Source: Pantoea coffeiphila
GTDB lineage: Bacteria > Pseudomonadota > Gammaproteobacteria > Enterobacterales > Enterobacteriaceae
Assembly: GCF_016909495.1 (NCBI RefSeq)
Contig: NZ_JAFBFW010000001.1
Location: 868,001-932,000, forward strand
Length of the DNA stretch: 64,000 nt
Direction: 5' to 3'
Shown: positions 27,239 through 36,181 of the stretch, piece after piece
Layout of the letters: every line of letters starts with the position of its first letter
Numbering within the stretch: the stretch's first letter is position 1
The notes under the pieces: model-generated
Seen by the model: the letters and a program-made list of their open reading frames with translations, nothing else
Database searches by the model: none
What the model was told of the DNA's origin: nothing
Program-made: the position numbers and the translations under genes

Positions 27239-28340
27239 TCAGAATGCTCCGGGGCGATATCTGAACGTTCTGGTGATTCTGTCCCAGATATCGACAAGCT
27301 GTGAATCAGTATAATTTTTCGTTTCCCTGCCAGAATTATGCAACTCAATGGAAAATACCGGATGTTTCAAATCGCCCATTTTTTCGTTACCGTAAAAATG
27401 AAACGTATAATACGGAACACTTTTCTCTTCCGGATGATAGATCTCCTGCTTTGCTTTCATCAGCCACTCTTCTGCATTTATCTCCGGCAGATTAACGGCT
27501 CCTTTCTTCAGGGTGCGAGCCCCAACACGGACAATGGCAGCATTGATTTCCCCCCCCCCGCTCCAGCAATGTGCCATCTTTAGCCAGGCTGTTATTGCTG
27601 TTCACAATAACTTCAAAATCATCCTGTTTATATATCAAAGTAATATCATCATTCGATATCCTACCCGCGTCGTAAATGAAACCTTCTGGAATACAAATTC
27701 CGGGCTGTTCCGGCACCTCATCATCCTTTCTCCCCTTCAGTCTGGAAAGCAGATTTTGCATTTCCGCCACCTTCTGAGGTTTATCGTTTAGATCGCTTTC
27801 CTTTGATCCACTATTCAGATAATCCACTCTGTCCTTTTTATATTTCGGATCGGATAAATCAGTGATTTCTGTAGTAACAATAAATGCCACACCATTATTA
27901 TAAAGATGGCCTTCAAGAACCCGTCCAAATCCAGGAACACTCCCGTTTACGTTACGATCGAATATCACTGTGTTTTCATTTATTCGGTACACCTGCTTCA
28001 GAAATGGTAGATCCTCCGGATCGACTGTAGGACTGTTTTTCAACTCCTGTTCACGTAAGTGAACACGTTGCGCAAACGCCGGAGGATACAGTCGCTTGCT
28101 GGATATTCTCATCTCATTGATATTAACCTGACCCACCGCAGCGTTTTTAAATGAAACGGGCACATCAAAAAGGTAACGACCGAGACACTGAGGTTTGGTC
28201 TGCTCAAAAAGTTTATCTGTCATTTGTTTTTCCTCTGCTGTTAAAGGGGCTGCCGGCCACGGACGGATGAGCAACCAGATAATCGTAAAAAGGATGAGTA
28301 GGATAACTATCAGTCCCAGCCACATATGCCTTACCCGCAT
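27239..28340 (-). pseudogene. Tli4-like T6SS lipase immunity protein gene, out of frame at poly-G(10)
   Basis: The gene starts at the ATG 28338-28340, overlapping the lipase gene end by 10 bases. It encodes an N-terminal membrane anchor (LGLIVILLILFTIIWLLI) followed by a periplasmic domain. At a run of ten G (27550-27559 on the plus strand as C) the frame shifts and ends at residue 282. The other frame continues the family sequence at once: GGEINAAIVRVGARTLKKG, then INAEEWLMKAKQEIYHPEE to a stop at 27239. With nine G the protein would be 366 residues with both Tli4 domains. The family blocks the cognate phospholipase in the periplasm. Slippage-based switching or a homopolymer sequencing error are both possible. 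Confidence 0.8.
27550..27559. repeat. Homopolymer C10/G10 inside the immunity gene
   Basis: Ten C in a row on the plus strand (ten G in the coding strand). The flanking codons are Glu-Arg-Gly-Gly-Glu in the restored frame. Tracts of this length slip readily in replication. Confidence 0.95.
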
Positions 28341-29860
28341 GAGGTCACCTCACTGGCCATTTTTATAATCGAGCGTAACGTAAACTTCATTGCCACAGAG
28401 AGGCCGTTTTCTTTGCCGGTATCCCCCGCGGCATAAGCGCCTTCATGATCGACATCGGCAGCGAGCAGCGAACGGATCCCGGAAAATGCAATACGCCCGG
28501 CACGTAGCGGTACGGTTCCGTCGCCCGCGCCGCCGGAGGAGGTTAATTCAAAGGTTTTACCCGCTACGTGACGACAAACAGGGAGGTCTAAAGGCATGCC
28601 CATCACCGGCCTTGGTGCCGGTATCTGCTGCCATATCAGATGATCGTCTGAAGGGTATTTTTCACTGGCACCATAAAATGCGTAGGTACTGGAATGATAT
28701 TTACCGTTTAACTTTTCGATAAAATTTTCTGCATCCTTTTTTATCCTGCTCTGATAGGCTTTCCATTCCTTATCCACCTCATCCAGCAATAAGTCTTTCT
28801 CGCACAGTCGCCACCAGTCACTTTCATTAAGATAAATTTCCGTATAAGGATCAGACTTCGGCTTATCCATCTTTTCCGTAGTGCTGTGAATTTTCAGCCA
28901 TCCCATCCCGTAGGCCTTACCCGGCAGCAGCTGGAGCGGGCCGGGTGACTGGGCCAGCACGGGCATCAGGTTCGCCGCGTCGGCACCAATTACCGCCCCG
29001 ACAATACCTCGCTCCCCGGTTTTCATCCGGCGATATGCCGCTGGAGAGCCCAGATCCGGCATCACTCCGTGTACGATGCCCAGGATATTTTCCCGGCCGT
29101 TCATATTTTCTGAATAATGCCGGGCCACCAAACCGCCCATAGAGTGGGTAACCAGAATGACTTTATTGACGGCCAGCCTGTCACGGTAAGTACCTAATAC
29201 CTCTCGGATATAGCGGTTGAGACGATCGGCCGAATCGGCATTTGACCGCAGCCAGTTATAGCCAAAAACATGGACGGGAAAAAGATAATCGTAACTCCGC
29301 CTGACCTCAGCCTCAGTCAGCGCCTCTTCGCCTTTCTCTGCCCCTAAGTTCTCACCAATCAGTAACTGTCGGGGTGTTCGCCTGCGTGTGCCATCGATCA
29401 GGTTATCAATCAGAATATGACCATCATTCAACATACATTGCAGAATATGCAGCGGTTCACCGTAGCTTTTATAAAGCGCGCTGCCCCAGCTGCGGGCCGC
29501 CCTGGAGGGAAACATCCTGCCGTCAAGATCGTCGTAAAGTACCTTCCCCGTTAAATCTACTTCGGTCGCGAGAGGATCCAGCAGCGCTTTTCTTTGTTCT
29601 TTGGATTTAGTTGTCCATGCCAGGGCATCTGCGCCTTGAAACAGGTCTGCACGCCAGACTTTTTTATCAGAGTCTAACTTTTTGAGATTCGATCCCATGA
29701 CTCCCGGAAGAAAAATAACCGGTATCACCTTTTCCGCCACTTTTGGACAGGCAACCACCAGATTGTCTTCAGCTCTGGCATTGGGCAGGCGATAGTAAGC
29801 CCGTCCATTTTCATCATATTCAGGCCGGATCACGATCTCTTTTTCTGCTGATTGCGTCAT
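28331..29860 (-). CDS. T6SS phospholipase/lipase effector, Tle (LCAT-like alpha/beta hydrolase)
   Basis: A 509-residue cytoplasmic-looking protein without signal peptide, encoded two bases after vgrG and overlapping the immunity gene. It has the LCAT-like oxyanion block VIPVIFLPGVMGSNLKKL (residues 45-62), the nucleophile elbow VTHSMGG with Ser240, and probable Asp447 (GAGDGTVPL) and His472 (VDHEGAY). The first elbow residue is Thr, not Gly. Lipases beside vgrG with Tli4-type partners are Tle4-like effectors that cut phospholipids of rival bacteria after delivery on VgrG. Tle4 class membership is inferred from the partner; lipase function is well supported. Confidence 0.85.
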   Translation of the reverse strand: MTQSAEKEIVIRPEYDENGRAYYRLPNARAEDNLVVACPKVAEKVIPVIFLPGVMGSNLKKLDSDKKVWRADLFQGADALAWTTKSKEQRKALLDPLATEVDLTGKVLYDDLDGRMFPSRAARSWGSALYKSYGEPLHILQCMLNDGHILIDNLIDGTRRRTPRQLLIGENLGAEKGEEALTEAEVRRSYDYLFPVHVFGYNWLRSNADSADRLNRYIREVLGTYRDRLAVNKVILVTHSMGGLVARHYSENMNGRENILGIVHGVMPDLGSPAAYRRMKTGERGIVGAVIGADAANLMPVLAQSPGPLQLLPGKAYGMGWLKIHSTTEKMDKPKSDPYTEIYLNESDWWRLCEKDLLLDEVDKEWKAYQSRIKKDAENFIEKLNGKYHSSTYAFYGASEKYPSDDHLIWQQIPAPRPVMGMPLDLPVCRHVAGKTFELTSSGGAGDGTVPLRAGRIAFSGIRSLLAADVDHEGAYAAGDTGKENGLSVAMKFTLRSIIKMASEVTSCG

Positions 29861-29862
29861 GG

Positions 29863-32364
29863 TTATTTTCCTTTCTCGAACTGCATTGTGTCTGTTACAA
29901 CATTAACCTGCTTCATCAGAACACTCTTTCCATCTTCGGCCGTTGAGACGTGTTGACTGGCTTTATCTTCAGCCTGAATGGCCAGCTTCTGCCCCGACAG
30001 AGCAGAACCATCGTAAGAGTGAATCGCTTTAGGCGTATAAGAAAAATCCGCGCTTTCCCAGCTCTGCGCCACCTGGCTCATGTTCTGCCCCCCGAACTTC
30101 TGCCACACCGCAGCACGCTGGATAATTTTGTCCGGAGCCCCACACTCCACGATACCGTCAGCAATGCGGATATACCCCCCGCCGCTGGTCAGAATGATTT
30201 CCTGCTTCGCGCTGATAACCAGTTTTCCCTTACTGCTGCTGATGCGGATATCTTTCAGCGCATCCAGCGTCATCTCATCGCCCTGCGCCTGTATCTCCAC
30301 CTTCCCTTTACTGGCAAAGATTTTGATACCCAGCTTCTGGGCAAATAAACTCACCTTCTCCCCGGCTGCCACGGTGAATCTTTTCAGGGCACTGAAATCA
30401 GTGTGGCCCCCGCTGGTGCTGATAACATTCTCACCCGCTGACAATTGCACGCTTTTTGGGGTGCTCAGGGCAATGCCCTCCGGGGCGGAGAGTAACAGTG
30501 CGGATTGTTTCAGCTCGGTCAGTGTTTGCTGCAACAGCGCCTTCTGAGTCTGAATGTCCGCCAGTTCGGCTTTAGCTGCTTCAACGGCACTGCTCAGGGC
30601 TTCAGCCCGGTTCAGGGCCTGTTGCAACTGGCTGACCGCCGCCCCCATCCCCAGCACCTCGCCCTGCGCCTTCGCCTGGCCATCCGCCGAGATAAATATC
30701 CCTTTCTGCGCCCGTATCGCGCCCCAGCTGTCCGTCCGCAGCTCAAAACCTTCGCCCCGCTTCTGCCGCTCGCTGTCCACCAGGTGACCCAGGTTCAGCT
30801 GGCTTTTGCCGCCGTACTCCGTCGAGACCTTGATGTGTTCCTGCCCGCGGTTATCATCCAGGCGGATTTTGTTGTTTGACGGCGTGCGCAGCACGTTACG
30901 CCTGTAGTTACGGATGGTGACGTGGTCGCCGTGCGCAGAATCGTGCAGCACCTCGGCGATGTATGGCCGGTCCGGGTTGCCGTCCTCAAAGCCTATCGCC
31001 ACTTCCGTCCCCGCCAGCAGCGGCAGGTGCAGGCCGTATGTATCCCCCGCGTACGGCCGCGACTGGCGTACCCACAGGCTTTCGAACCCGCTTTCCCAGC
31101 CGTCGCGGTCAAACAGCATGTTCACCCGGTAGCGGCCGTCTTTATCAATATGACCGTAGGTATCGTTCGGCGTGGTGCTGGTCACCCGGGCCGGCAGTGT
31201 ACCGGCCATCACCGGACGGGAGCCGGGTGCCGGGCGGAAGCTGAAGTCGGTGCCGTCCGGGATGCCGTCGAACTGCACGGTAAAGTCGGCGTCACGGCGC
31301 GCATGGCTGTTTATCGCCGTGATAACCACGCCGTCAGCAAACACCGCCGCCACTTCATCACCCCCGGTCACCTTCAGCACCTGCCCCGGAGAGAGCGTCG
31401 GGCTGCTGCTGGTGGCGCGGGTCTGCGTCTGCCCGTTCAGGTAGCGTTCATGGCGGATGCGGGCATAAAATGCGCCGGACTCCGGGGCCGGGTTACGGTC
31501 GTATGCACTGCCCGGCGTCAGGTAGTTGTCGGCATAATGGTAGGCATCACCCCAGGTGGTCGGGTCGCCGCGCGTGACATCCACCTGCATGTTCATGTCT
31601 TCCGTGGCCCGGCGGTAGTTGTAATCCCGGGTGCTGACCTGCTTCTGCACCACCCGGTGATGGCTTTCCATATTCCACACCGAGTCCACGCCCACGGAAT
31701 GCTGGCCCGACGGCGGGACCGAGGGCAGGGTCAGGCCCGGCTCACAGCCCTGCCGACTGTCGTAAAACTCCACCACGTCAATGTTCAGCCGCGTGTCGGT
31801 GGTGAAGCGGAACCAGATACCCACTTCGCCCAGCAGACGGCGGATAAAGTGCAGGTCGTCTTCGCCGTACTGCATCACCTGCTCGCGGCGCGGATAGTCC
31901 TGCACCAGCGAGAACAGGAAATCCTGACCGCGCATGTCGTGGCGCTCGCGCAGGATTTTCTCCACGATTTGCGGCACCGACATGTCCTGATAAATGGCGT
32001 TCTGGTGCGAGCGGTCCAGCAGCGCCAGCCGGGGCTGCAGCGTCAGGGCATAGCGCGTCTCGTCTTTTGAGGTGCTGAGGCGGTCAAACCCCGTCACCAC
32101 ACCCTGGATCACCCGCACCGGCTGCTGGATTTTAATTCCCCGGCCCTGATCCACCGGGGCCTGCAGCGTCAGTGACGCCGGTTTCAGCAGCATGTTTTCC
32201 CTGCTGATGGCATGCTGGCTGCTGGTGAACTCAATGCGGTAGCTGAACGGCTGGCTTAGCGCCTCCCGGCCTTCAAAGACCAGCACGTCCAGATCCGCAT
32301 CACAGCCGCGTACCGCCAGCAGGTGGTGGCTGTGGCTGAATTCTATCGCGGGATTGCTGTTCAT
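29863..32364 (-). CDS. vgrG: Type VI secretion spike protein VgrG (TssI)
   Basis: An 833-residue spike protein. I chose the ATG at 32364, preceded by AAGGAGAGTAATC; 17 upstream residues are dropped. The N-terminal gp27-like region includes LVVFEGREALSQPFSY-type sequence and RREQVMQYGEDDLHFIRRLL. The gp5 OB-fold region is around PARVTSTTPNDTYGHIDKDG, RYRVNMLFDRDGW and LLAGTEVAIGFEDGNPDRPY. The needle is a DUF2345 region with repeats such as STPKSVQLSAGENV and SSSKGKLVISAKQEI, after a short coiled coil (ALSSAVEAAKAELADIQTQK). About 90 residues beyond DUF2345 probably carry the lipase. No other T6SS structural gene is in the window, so it is an orphan vgrG island. Confidence 0.93.
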   Translation of the reverse strand: MNSNPAIEFSHSHHLLAVRGCDADLDVLVFEGREALSQPFSYRIEFTSSQHAISRENMLLKPASLTLQAPVDQGRGIKIQQPVRVIQGVVTGFDRLSTSKDETRYALTLQPRLALLDRSHQNAIYQDMSVPQIVEKILRERHDMRGQDFLFSLVQDYPRREQVMQYGEDDLHFIRRLLGEVGIWFRFTTDTRLNIDVVEFYDSRQGCEPGLTLPSVPPSGQHSVGVDSVWNMESHHRVVQKQVSTRDYNYRRATEDMNMQVDVTRGDPTTWGDAYHYADNYLTPGSAYDRNPAPESGAFYARIRHERYLNGQTQTRATSSSPTLSPGQVLKVTGGDEVAAVFADGVVITAINSHARRDADFTVQFDGIPDGTDFSFRPAPGSRPVMAGTLPARVTSTTPNDTYGHIDKDGRYRVNMLFDRDGWESGFESLWVRQSRPYAGDTYGLHLPLLAGTEVAIGFEDGNPDRPYIAEVLHDSAHGDHVTIRNYRRNVLRTPSNNKIRLDDNRGQEHIKVSTEYGGKSQLNLGHLVDSERQKRGEGFELRTDSWGAIRAQKGIFISADGQAKAQGEVLGMGAAVSQLQQALNRAEALSSAVEAAKAELADIQTQKALLQQTLTELKQSALLLSAPEGIALSTPKSVQLSAGENVISTSGGHTDFSALKRFTVAAGEKVSLFAQKLGIKIFASKGKVEIQAQGDEMTLDALKDIRISSSKGKLVISAKQEIILTSGGGYIRIADGIVECGAPDKIIQRAAVWQKFGGQNMSQVAQSWESADFSYTPKAIHSYDGSALSGQKLAIQAEDKASQHVSTAEDGKSVLMKQVNVVTDTMQFEKGK

Positions 32365-33035
32365 GATTACTCTCCTTGTATTCGGTCTGATTCCAGCCCG
32401 GCATCCTCTTTTCACACCATACCGATCAAAGTGGCTTCAGTTACTGCGGCCATGTGGGCCAGCAATCGCAGTCTCCTTATCGGCAAAATTTCTTGACTGG
32501 CTGTCGACCCTGTTTTTTCATCAACCCTGGAATTAAATATTCATCCCGCGTAGTTTTATTCATGGAAATAAATCCCGCAACTCAGCAGTTGACCATTATT
32601 ATAAAAACACCACCATTCTAATCAACGTAATTAACCCAAAAAAACGCCAACAATTATTAAAACATGCAAAGAAACCCCCCATATTGACATGGCATTAATA
32701 TCAAAAAAATACCCTAAGCATCCAAAACCACCGTCACCCAATCATTCAATGCGTCATACTGATTATATTTCTTGATATTTTTTTGTGTTCCCTATCTTAA
32801 GAAAGAACACTTCAGCAGCATTTTTTAAAGTTAGTACGCAACTCATGGTTGACACCTTGTCCTCACCAGGAATTGCTTATACCCCAGCAATCACTGGCGC
32901 CCATCCCCTCGCCAACAAACTAAACCTCAGCAAACAAAACGCAGACAGCCAACACTCTTTACAGAAAATTATGTGACCAGGATATGCGGGGCCGCGCGGA
33001 ATGGGACATGCCAGCGGGTCCGCGTGCAGGAAGAG
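32365..33035. other. AT-rich intergenic region upstream of vgrG
   Basis: About 670 bases with no convincing gene on either strand; short frames here lack ribosome sites and family sense. It is markedly AT-rich at 32560-32860 and must hold the vgrG promoter. At 33003-33025 there is a short match (CAGCGGGTCCGCGT) to the 3' part of the dispersed repeat, ending just before the next gene's ribosome site. Confidence 0.6.
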
Positions 33036-33242
33036 ATGAAGCAAAAAATCATCAGAATCTGTGAAGCCAAAATCGCCGCCAAAGGCGGCAACGTCGGGCT
33101 GTTGTTCTATGCCTTCTTTGCCAATAAAAACGATAACCCGGAACTGCTGATGGAAGTCGCGCAGTGGTGGATCAAGGAGATGCAGCTGGATCACTTTGAA
33201 AAAGCGGAAAAGATCAAAACGCTCGTTCAGGCCATGTTATAA
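33036..33242 (+). CDS. Small protein of unknown function
   Basis: A 68-residue, probably soluble and helical protein starting at the ATG at 33036 with AGGAAGAG directly upstream (MKQKIIRICEAKIAAKGGNV). The frame opens 63 bases earlier, but that part is repeat-derived sequence without a start signal. Codon use and a charged, helical pattern (ELLMEVAQWWIKEMQLDHFE) look like a real gene. I do not recognise the family. It lies alone between the vgrG island and a P-loop kinase gene on the other strand. Confidence 0.6.
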   Translation: MKQKIIRICEAKIAAKGGNVGLLFYAFFANKNDNPELLMEVAQWWIKEMQLDHFEKAEKIKTLVQAML

Positions 33243-33351
33243 ACCGGCCTGGATGATTGCATTTGGGTGCAACAGTTGCCGTTGGCTCTGCGTCATAAGC
33301 CGCTCCCTCCTCCGCCGTGTATAAATGCCAACAGGAGGGAGATGAAAAAAT

Positions 33352-33858
33352 TTAACGGTATTCAATCACCTCAAAACCTTCATCCACTCCGGGTTCGGTG
33401 AAATAGCGGGTGATTAACTCAAACTGTGCATCCGTCGCCGCAAAATCGTGTGAACCTTCCGCATTACGGGCACGCAAACGCGCTTTGCATACCTCATCAG
33501 AAACCTTCAGATAGTGCAGCCGATTATCTGCACCGGATGCCTCAACAATGCTCATCATCCAGTCGCGATTCGCCCGGGTATTTGCCGGAAAGTCCAGCAC
33601 CACCGAGACGCCACTCTGAAGCAATGCAACCAGATGCGGCTTCATCGCCTCTTTGAGCTTCGCGGCACAACGTACATAGTCGGCGACGGAATGCATTTCA
33701 CCGGCATAAAGTGCAGCAAGCCAGCGATCTTCACTGATGGTCAGAGTACCGGGAGAAGCGGATAGTTTGTCAGCCAACGTAGATTTACCGGAGGCGATTT
33801 TTCCACACAGCAGGTGGAGCGTGGCTTTTTCTGTCTTTGCTGGCGTATTGCTATTCAT
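33352..33858 (-). CDS. AAA/zeta-like P-loop kinase of unknown substrate
   Basis: A 168-residue protein with a clear Walker A GKIASGKST (residues 19-27) and the order seen in small P-loop kinases: TISEDRWLAALY after strand 2, VVLDFPANTRANRDWM as the Walker-B-like region, then KARLRARNAEGSHDF as a lid. The ATG at 33858 has GAGGTCAG upstream. Such proteins phosphorylate small molecules or nucleotide sugars; zeta toxins share the fold, but no antitoxin partner is seen here. It is a single gene followed by intergenic sequence on both sides. Confidence 0.75.
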   Translation of the reverse strand: MNSNTPAKTEKATLHLLCGKIASGKSTLADKLSASPGTLTISEDRWLAALYAGEMHSVADYVRCAAKLKEAMKPHLVALLQSGVSVVLDFPANTRANRDWMMSIVEASGADNRLHYLKVSDEVCKARLRARNAEGSHDFAATDAQFELITRYFTEPGVDEGFEVIEYR

Positions 33859-33880
33859 AACTGACCTCACTGGTTGATTA

Positions 33881-33902
33881 CCGGTAAGGCCCGCCTTACC
33901 GG
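33881..33902. repeat. Perfect inverted repeat
   Basis: CCGGTAAGGC-CC-GCCTTACCGG, a 10-base perfect palindromic hairpin just upstream of the P-loop kinase start. It could be an operator, or a transcript hairpin. The stretch 33859-34159 otherwise holds only a mini-frame noted separately. Confidence 0.5.
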
Positions 33903-33950
33903 CGGGAAAATGACGTGTGTTATCCCACCTACGTAAAGGAGGTGATAATA

Positions 33951-34004
33951 ATGATCGCTGAGTGGGATGACGCTGAGAAAGTATTGTTCATTGTTTTAAC
34001 TTAG
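33951..34004 (+). other. Seventeen-codon frame with a perfect Shine-Dalgarno
   Basis: AAAGGAGGTGAT lies just before ATG at 33951, a full match to the 16S tail. The frame MIAEWDDAEKVLFIVLT then stops at 34002-34004. It may be a leader peptide or the truncated start of a lost gene. No downstream gene in this direction is close, so I do not call it a gene. Confidence 0.3.
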
Positions 34005-34159
34005 CAGAGCGTGAAGGAGAAAGCAGCGGGTTTTGAGCAAGATTTTCTGGATGGCTGGTTGTATTCACTGACCGCGCGGCAATGAATTTTTGTCCGTCCG
34101 GACAACGTGCTCGCCTGCTGCTGACTCGGTGCTTAGGGAAACGTCACGCGCAGTTCCCG

Positions 34160-35587
34160 CTAGCGCGTAATATCCACATCGGTGAAGGTAAACCTTTTTG
34201 CCTGTCCATTGTCCTGGTAACCCATACGGATATACACTTTCAGCGCCTCAAGATAAGCATAATCACTGCTGGCCGCCCTGCCATCACCGAGATCCTGACT
34301 GCAGATGAACGCCAGATAGCGCCCCGGGAACTTCACGTTGAGTTCGGCAGCGTTACGCCACTCTTTACCGGCAACGCAGTTCTGGCTAAGCGATTTGACA
34401 GTTTCAGGCTTATCCCCGTTAGCGATCTGGCTGTGGGATGAATACACCCCACCCGGACTTAACGGCAGCGTGATCCGGTTATCCAGCGTTTTACTGACCC
34501 ACGGTGCGTCGGACATGATTTCCCATTTTTTGACATCCACAATATTGAACAGCCGCTGATATTGTGAATAGAACACCGCATCACCGATGGTCATTTTCAT
34601 GATGGTCAGCGTCGTGCCGTCAGGCTGCGCGTCGATCTTCGCCATCAGCCCCGGTCCTTCTTTCTCCGGGCCGCTTTGTGTATAGCTTATCGAACGAAAT
34701 GCGGGTTTTTGACGAGGATCGGCGAAAATATCAGCAATGGCTTGAGTGATGTCTGCTGGTATTGCGAACGACTGCAGCGCAAGCGGTGTATTGTGCTCTA
34801 AATCAGGACGCACGGGCACAGAACCAGCCACGGCTTTATCACGCAAGATGAGCGTTCCCGTGCCTTTATAATGCGACAGCTCTCCAGCCGCACATAACGC
34901 TTTTGCCACAGGTTCCATGTCGGGCGAAAGCGCAGTAAAGCCGGAGCCTTGCTCAATGTGCTCGTCAGTCAACCAACCCTGATTATCCAGTGAGAAGGTG
35001 GCTAACGACTTTCCTACCATTTTGCCGCAGTCCAGCATCACCTCATCAATCTTTATCGAGTATGGCGCTGCGTATTTCTTATCAAACTGGATTTCGTTGT
35101 AGTCCGTTGCCAGCCTTGCCTGCAACATCTCCCCTTTACGGCGACTGTTGCTGACATCTACATATCGCTTTGCGTCGGATCCGGTTGCGGGAGCCACCCC
35201 TGCCCACGAAGGTTCAGCAATGTTCTGCTGACAGAGATTCAGCTCGGATTGGGTCATAAACGGGCTATCGGCATCCGGTTCAAACGGCGATCCCGGCGTG
35301 TAGCGGTCAATAGAATCGGAGCTGTAAACACGAAGCCCCGTTCCCGGCCCCGCATTGATAAACAGCAGCGTTTTATCCTGAGTCTGACAGTTAGCGTGAA
35401 TCCATATTTCGCTGATCTGCCCCGCCATGGTTGTCAAACGATATGCCGCGTTAATTCCCTGCCCTATCCGTACAAAGCTATCAGGCATCAAGGCGATGCT
35501 TTTAATCGGAGCAGGAGGGGGCATGTCGATAGCCAGTGCAGGTACAGCGGCGATTAATCCCAAAGAAAGTAAGTCTATCCGTTTCAT
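34160..35587 (-). CDS. Exported protein of unknown function
   Basis: A 475-residue protein with a signal peptide (MKRIDLLSLGLIAAVPALA) and no further membrane segment, so probably periplasmic. The ATG has TTAATTAAG-like weak upstream sequence. It contains several Cys (at NLCQQN, LDCGKM, KALCAAG, QNCVAG, AFICSQD) that could form disulphides, and no catalytic motif that I know. It stands alone between the P-loop kinase and the methionine synthase genes. The base composition is normal for the window. I cannot assign a family. Confidence 0.65.
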   Translation of the reverse strand: MKRIDLLSLGLIAAVPALAIDMPPPAPIKSIALMPDSFVRIGQGINAAYRLTTMAGQISEIWIHANCQTQDKTLLFINAGPGTGLRVYSSDSIDRYTPGSPFEPDADSPFMTQSELNLCQQNIAEPSWAGVAPATGSDAKRYVDVSNSRRKGEMLQARLATDYNEIQFDKKYAAPYSIKIDEVMLDCGKMVGKSLATFSLDNQGWLTDEHIEQGSGFTALSPDMEPVAKALCAAGELSHYKGTGTLILRDKAVAGSVPVRPDLEHNTPLALQSFAIPADITQAIADIFADPRQKPAFRSISYTQSGPEKEGPGLMAKIDAQPDGTTLTIMKMTIGDAVFYSQYQRLFNIVDVKKWEIMSDAPWVSKTLDNRITLPLSPGGVYSSHSQIANGDKPETVKSLSQNCVAGKEWRNAAELNVKFPGRYLAFICSQDLGDGRAASSDYAYLEALKVYIRMGYQDNGQAKRFTFTDVDITR

Positions 35588-35817
35588 CTTAATTCCGTTA
35601 TTAAAATAATAATATCAAGGAGGTTAAACACTATCGTTAATGTGAGAAAAATATAACACCCAGAAAAATTTTGGTCGCGTTAATCTTCATGTTTTCGGGC
35701 ACCACTGACACGTCGCCAGCAATGAACGGGTTAGCCATGAAATTCTCGCGCATGAGATATTCTCAAAAAAGGGGAAACAGATGCGTCCAGTGCCTTGTCC
35801 AGCAATGCACCTAATTT

Positions 35818-35939
35818 TCAAGCAATCCAGGCTGGACGGATAAGCGGGTTATCTGAGCACAGGGAAGTGCGAGGCCAGGAAAACCGGGCCGTGGCAGCGG
35901 GTACGGGATCCGGCCAGCCCTGATAAGCCGGGCGCAGGA
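35818..35939 (+). repeat. Dispersed intergenic repeat, partial copy D
   Basis: Matches the 3' half of copies A and C: GGCTGGACGGATAAGCGG, GTGCGAGGCC, GTGGCAGCGGGT, CCGGCCAGCCCTGATAAGCC. The 5' half is absent. It lies between the unknown exported protein gene and mesX. Confidence 0.8.
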
Positions 35940-35950
35940 CGTGAAGCCGC

Positions 35951-36008
35951 TGAACCTGCAACAGGTTCAAAACCGCATCCCCCCACACGATCATGAAATT
36001 CCTTCATG
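35951..36008. promoter_or_regulatory. Palindrome and MetR-box-like site upstream of mesX
   Basis: TGAACCTG-CAA-CAGGTTCA (35951-35969) is a perfect hairpin. CATGAAATTCCTTCATG (35992-36008) contains TGAA-N5-TTCA, the MetR consensus, within a longer perfect palindrome. It is about 175 bases before mesX. MetR control would suit a methionine synthase, but MetR sites are short and chance matches occur. Confidence 0.35.
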
Positions 36009-36181
36009 TTCGGTGAAATTAAATCACTTTTCCTCACACGAATAGTCTGGCATAAAATGTGCATTAATTACTATAGACAATCATGAAGATTGCTGAAGCG
36101 AAAAGCCAGAACAACATTGCAAATTTGAGAAGGCAATAAATAAATTCAGCTTTAATTCAGAAATCAAGACGGCAGGTTACC

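Noticed and set aside
30922..32070. Long open frame of 382 codons antisense to vgrG
   Set aside because: VgrG on the other strand has full family structure; the antisense product is His/Arg-rich low-complexity sequence typical of a shadow frame in GC-rich DNA.
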